A stretch of DNA of 7,015 nucleotides from an uncultured Microbacteriaceae bacterium (GTDB taxonomy: Bacteria > Actinomycetota > Actinomycetes > Actinomycetales > Microbacteriaceae), in contig CAMLMQ010000158.1 in the NCBI GenBank assembly GCA_946481135.1, forward strand, positions 1 to 7,015, given 5' to 3'. The translations under genes were made by a program, and so were the position numbers. Of the stretch, positions 5,973 through 7,015 are shown piece after piece. The notes beneath the pieces were generated by a model that had not been told where the DNA came from, ran no database searches, and was given only the letters and a program-made list of their open reading frames with translations. Numbering within the stretch: position 1 is the stretch's first letter; each line of letters opens with the position of its first letter.

Positions 5973-5994
5973 ACCGCGGGCCTGCGACCGCGGG
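5973..5994. repeat. 8-bp direct repeat ACCGCGGG upstream of the kinase promoter
   Basis: ACCGCGGG occurs at 5973-5980 and again at 5987-5994, 14 bases start to start. Relative to the predicted kinase start site this covers about -16 to -37. OmpR-type regulators bind tandem repeats near their promoters, so self-control by the regulator is conceivable. The repeats are short and GC-rich, however, so chance is a real alternative. Confidence 0.4.
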
Positions 5995-6009
5995 ACGCCG
6001 CCGCGCCCG

Positions 6010-6023
6010 TGAGAGACCTCTCA
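6010..6023. promoter_or_regulatory. Perfect dyad TGAGAG-AC-CTCTCA in the divergent promoter region
   Basis: Six-base arms TGAGAG (6010-6015) and CTCTCA (6018-6023) are perfect reverse complements around AC. The dyad overlaps the expected -35 position of the valS promoter (-10 at 6038-6043) and lies about 55 bases upstream of the kinase start. It looks like a dimeric regulator site. The two-base centre makes an RNA hairpin unlikely. The regulator is unknown. Confidence 0.5.
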
Positions 6024-6037
6024 TCCGGATCGGCGAG

Positions 6038-6050
6038 TAGAATTCGGGCG
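6038..6050 (+). promoter_or_regulatory. valS promoter, -10 element and predicted start
   Basis: TAGAAT (6038-6043) is a good -10 match (five of six), predicting +1 near 6050 and a leader of about 59 bases. No clear -35 is present 17-18 bases upstream, where the TGAGAG/CTCTCA dyad lies. Confidence 0.6.
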
Positions 6051-6059
6051 TCACAACCA

Positions 6060-6084
6060 GGCACCTCCCCACTGACACGGTGCC
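6060..6084 (+). other. Hairpin in the valS 5' leader
   Basis: GGCACC (6060-6065) pairs perfectly with GGTGCC (6079-6084) over a 13-base loop, all within the predicted valS leader and ending 14 bases before the GGAG ribosome binding site (6099-6102). There is no T-run, so it is not an intrinsic terminator. It could stabilise the mRNA or influence translation. Confidence 0.45.
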
Positions 6085-6108
6085 GCGCACATCGAACCGG
6101 AGCGATCC

Positions 6109-7015
6109 ATGACCTCTGCCATCCCCGAGAAGCCGGCCCTCGAAGGCCTCGAACCCACGTGGTCGCAGCGTTGGGAGCAGCAGGGCACCTACCGGTTCGA
6201 TCGCGCCGCCGCGGTCGCCGCGGGTTCCGTCTTCAGCGTCGACACCCCGCCGCCGACCGCGTCGGGCAGCCTGCACATCGGCCACGTGTTCTCGTACACG
6301 CACATGGACCTCGCGGCGCGGTTCCACCGGATGCGCGGCGAACAGATCTTCTACCCGATGGGATGGGACGACAACGGCCTGCCCACCGAGCGGCGCGTGC
6401 AGAACTACTACGGCGTGCGGTGCGACCCGTCGCTTCCCTACGACGCCGAGTTCACGCCGCCCTTCGACGGCGACGCCCCCTCGAACGTGCAGCAGGTGCC
6501 GATCTCGCGCCGCAACTTCATCGAGCTGTGCGAGAAGCTCACCGTCGAAGACGAGAAGCAGTTCGAGGATCTGTGGCGCAAACTCGGACTGTCGGTCGAC
6601 TGGTCGCTCACCTACCGCACGATCGGGTCGGAAGCGCAGACGGTCGCGCAGCGCGCGTTCCTGCGCAACCTCGCCCGCGGCGAGGCCTATCAGGCCGACG
6701 CCCCCACGCTGTGGGACATCACCTTCCGCACCGCCGTGGCGCAGGCCGAGCTCGAAGACAAGGAGCAGCCGGCCGCGTACCACGACGTCACCTTCCACCG
6801 CCCCGACGGCGGCACGGTGCTCATCTCGACGACGCGCCCGGAGCTGCTGCCCGCGTGCGTGGCCCTCGTCGCGCATCCCGACGACGAGCGCTACCAGGGC
6901 CTGTTCGGCACGACCGTCACCTCTCCCGTGTTCGGCGTCGAGGTGCCCGTCGTCCCCCACCACCTCGCGCAGCAGGACAAGGGCACCGGCATCGCGATGA
7001 TCTGCACGTTCGGCG
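6109..7015 (+). CDS. valS: Valyl-tRNA synthetase, N-terminal part (gene continues past the window)
   Basis: This class I synthetase charges tRNA-Val with valine in the cytoplasm. The first 302 residues are present. Start ATG 6109 is preceded by GGAG (6099-6102) with a six-base spacer. The catalytic domain opens with D-T-P-P-P-T-A-S-G-S-L-H-I-G-H (45-59), where H-I-G-H is the class I ATP-binding signature. It is followed by G-W-D-D-N-G-L-P-T-E-R-R-V (85-97) and Y-G-V-R-C-D-P (101-107). The CP1 editing domain begins with T-T-R-P-E-L-L-P-A-C (241-250), A-H-P-D-D-E-R-Y (255-262) and G-T-G-I-A-M-I-C-T-F-G (292-302). The KMSKS loop and anticodon domain lie beyond the end. The W-D-D-N-G-L-P-T-E and V-R-C-D-P motifs mark the archaeal-like ValRS type found in many actinobacteria and in Rickettsia, not the E. 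coli type. It is divergent from the kinase operon. Confidence 0.97.
   Translation, partial: MTSAIPEKPALEGLEPTWSQRWEQQGTYRFDRAAAVAAGSVFSVDTPPPTASGSLHIGHVFSYTHMDLAARFHRMRGEQIFYPMGWDDNGLPTERRVQNYYGVRCDPSLPYDAEFTPPFDGDAPSNVQQVPISRRNFIELCEKLTVEDEKQFEDLWRKLGLSVDWSLTYRTIGSEAQTVAQRAFLRNLARGEAYQADAPTLWDITFRTAVAQAELEDKEQPAAYHDVTFHRPDGGTVLISTTRPELLPACVALVAHPDDERYQGLFGTTVTSPVFGVEVPVVPHHLAQQDKGTGIAMICTFG

Noticed and set aside
6060..6108. T-box riboswitch controlling valS, because GGTGCCGCG resembles the T-box TGGNACCGCG
   Set aside because: The base that must pair with the tRNA terminal A is C instead of U, the A of ACC is also changed, and the predicted leader of about 59 bases is far too short for a specifier stem.
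3910..6963. A single 1017-residue minus-strand open frame running through the regulator and across the kinase gene and valS
   Set aside because: Only the last 218 residues (from ATG 4566) look like protein. The rest is Arg/Ala-rich shadow of the kinase and valS caused by high GC.

Overview
The window is high-GC DNA (by eye around 70 percent) with tightly packed genes, 4-bp ATGA overlaps, strong GC third-position bias, and several promoters whose -10 hexamer sits exactly where transcription would begin on the start codon. Together with the ValS subtype this points to an actinobacterium. A Microbacteriaceae-like organism is my best guess, but this is inference from style and not from a marker gene. 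There is no sign of mobile DNA, CRISPR, rRNA or tRNA. No stretch over 300 bases lacks a gene; the largest gaps are about 117 bp (1628-1744) and 151 bp (5958-6108), and both hold divergent promoters.

Layout. Positions 1-303 are the end of an MHS-type MFS transporter on +. It converges on a minus-strand pair: a short YtrA-like GntR repressor (1274-1627) followed by a six-segment DUF1648 membrane protein (300-1277), joined by an ATGA overlap. The gntR promoter has optimal 17-bp spacing, carries a perfect 8+8 inverted repeat over its -35 and spacer, and appears to give a leaderless GTG mRNA.

Three plus-strand envelope genes follow. These are a single-pass protein with a Pro/Thr/Ser stalk and a small Cys-pair outer domain (1745-2341), a membrane-anchored protein with an HEVGH zinc-metalloprotease motif (2365-3405), and a signal-anchored Pro-rich protein (3456-3902). 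I could not name any of them. They converge with a minus-strand two-component system in which the histidine kinase (4563-5957) precedes the OmpR-type response regulator (3910-4566), again with an ATGA overlap.

Across a divergent intergenic region with a perfect dyad, a direct repeat and a 5'-UTR hairpin lies the start of valS (6109 to beyond the window). It encodes a valyl-tRNA synthetase of the archaeal-like type carried by many actinobacteria.

How they may work together: the GntR/DUF1648 pair looks like an autoregulated envelope-response module, and the two-component system looks like a second surface sensor. The three surface proteins between them are plausible but unproven targets. Most of the window is ordinary chromosome. 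The points most worth a second look are the leaderless, operator-overlapped gntR promoter, the HExxH surface protein, and the unexplained symmetric elements between the kinase and valS.
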